Part shown: positions 23,401-23,703 of the stretch, piece after piece | Layout: the number at the start of each line of letters is the position of its first letter | Numbering within the stretch: the stretch's first letter is position 1 | Assembly: GCA_036311285.1 (NCBI GenBank) | Contig: JAXJQF010000005.1 | Span: forward strand, 1-23,703 | Length of the DNA stretch: 23,703 nt | Direction: 5' to 3' | Source: JAXJQF01 sp036311285 | GTDB lineage: Bacteria; Pseudomonadota; Gammaproteobacteria; Enterobacterales; Succinivibrionaceae | Notes under the pieces: model-generated | Database searches by the model: none | Told to the model about the DNA's origin: nothing | The model's input: only the letters and a program-made list of their open reading frames with translations | Position numbers and translations under genes: made by a program

Positions 23401-23703
23401 ATGAATTTTATAAAAACTGAAATTCCAGAAGTAATTATTGTAGAACCCAAAGTATTTAAAGATGACCGTGGTTACTTCTTTGAAAGCTACAATGAACAAG
23501 AGTTTATTAATAACGGTATAACCAATAAGTTTGTACAAGACAATCAATCTAAGTCATCTTACGGTGTTGTTAGAGGTCTTCATTGTCAATTAGGTGAATT
23601 TGCTCAAGCAAAGTTAGTTAGAGTACTAGAAGGGAAAGTAATCGACGTAGCAGTTGATTTTAGAAAAGATTCTCCTACATATTTAAAGCATGTAGCAGTT
23701 GAA
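23401..23703 (+). CDS. rfbC: dTDP-4-dehydrorhamnose 3,5-epimerase, N-terminal part (runs off the window)
   Basis: The first 101 codons of an RmlC cupin epimerase, which acts on dTDP-4-keto-6-deoxyglucose in the dTDP-rhamnose pathway. DRGYFFESYNEQEF (residues 22-35) contributes substrate contacts. QDNQSKSSYGVVRGLH holds the catalytic base H61. The position after it is Cys (LHCQ), where the usual motif is LHYQ; this is a mild variant. AKLVRVLEGKVIDVAVDFRK continues the beta-strand pattern. It starts one base after rfbA; AAGGA at the end of rfbA serves as its ribosome site, suggesting coupled translation. The 3' end is outside the window. Confidence 0.95.
   Translation, partial: MNFIKTEIPEVIIVEPKVFKDDRGYFFESYNEQEFINNGITNKFVQDNQSKSSYGVVRGLHCQLGEFAQAKLVRVLEGKVIDVAVDFRKDSPTYLKHVAVE

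Noticed and set aside
22798..23547. Minus-strand frames within rfbA and rfbC
   Set aside because: Antisense shadows of two clear pathway enzymes.
1..23703. CRISPR array, insertion sequence or integrase
   Set aside because: No regularly spaced identical repeats and no transposase or integrase frame were found; the repeats present are short or palindromic.

Overview
The window is chromosomal DNA of low GC content (roughly 30% by eye). It comes from a Gram-negative, very probably gammaproteobacterial, bacterium. The pointers are a TusE-type single-cysteine DsrC homolog, an E. coli-like iron superoxide dismutase, an E. coli-like zinc-containing MetG with a C-terminal tRNA-binding domain, lipoproteins and secreted proteins with Gram-negative signal peptides, and FeoB. 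The Sel1 and BspA-type (DUF285) repeat proteins suggest a host-associated lifestyle. A member of the Aeromonadales/Succinivibrionaceae or another AT-rich host-associated lineage is possible, but I cannot fix the genus from the sequence.

Layout. 1-1722: 3' part of feoB (ferrous iron uptake), closed by a terminator. 2225-4165: membrane-bound HD-GYP cyclic-di-GMP phosphodiesterase with a periplasmic sensor region and an unusual C-terminal receiver domain. 4299-4814 (-): nitroreductase, sharing a bidirectional terminator with the previous gene. 5036-5218 (-): small Cys-rich hypothetical protein. 5557-6015: small secreted four-cysteine protein whose distant paralog lies at 11069-11506; together they define an unrecognised family. 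6192-7655 (-): an orphan TraH, the F-type conjugation pilus/mating-pair protein, with no other tra gene in view. 8053-9501: AGCS amino acid:cation symporter. 9502-11068: a gene-poor stretch with inverted repeats, a candidate structured RNA, GATACAC repeats and a decayed alanine-rich gene. 12020-13327: secreted Sel1-repeat protein. 13527-15149 (-): BspA-like leucine-rich repeat protein without a signal peptide but with a C-terminal membrane anchor. 15901-16965: two tandem His/Lys-rich small secreted paralogs. 17280-17609 (-): tusE. 17657-17744 (-): tRNA-Ser(UGA). 18064-18822: SIMPL/DUF541 lipoprotein. 19084-21135 (-): metG. 21498-22085 (-): sodB. 22506 to the end: rfbA and the start of rfbC, the beginning of a dTDP-rhamnose/surface polysaccharide operon.

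Housekeeping genes (metG, tusE, tRNA-Ser, sodB, rfbAC, feoB) frame several accessory envelope or secreted proteins of uncertain function. Most genes are single transcription units separated by long AT-rich spacers that hold recognisable terminators. Two envelope-protein promoters carry GTAA(C/G)-N5-GTAA(C/G) direct repeats of the type bound by OmpR/CpxR-family response regulators, and one small secreted gene has a near-consensus CRP site. The strongest candidates for undescribed biology are the His-rich tandem pair with its operator-like repeats, the TDCNSxESC secreted family, the tail-anchored BspA-like protein and the orphan TraH.
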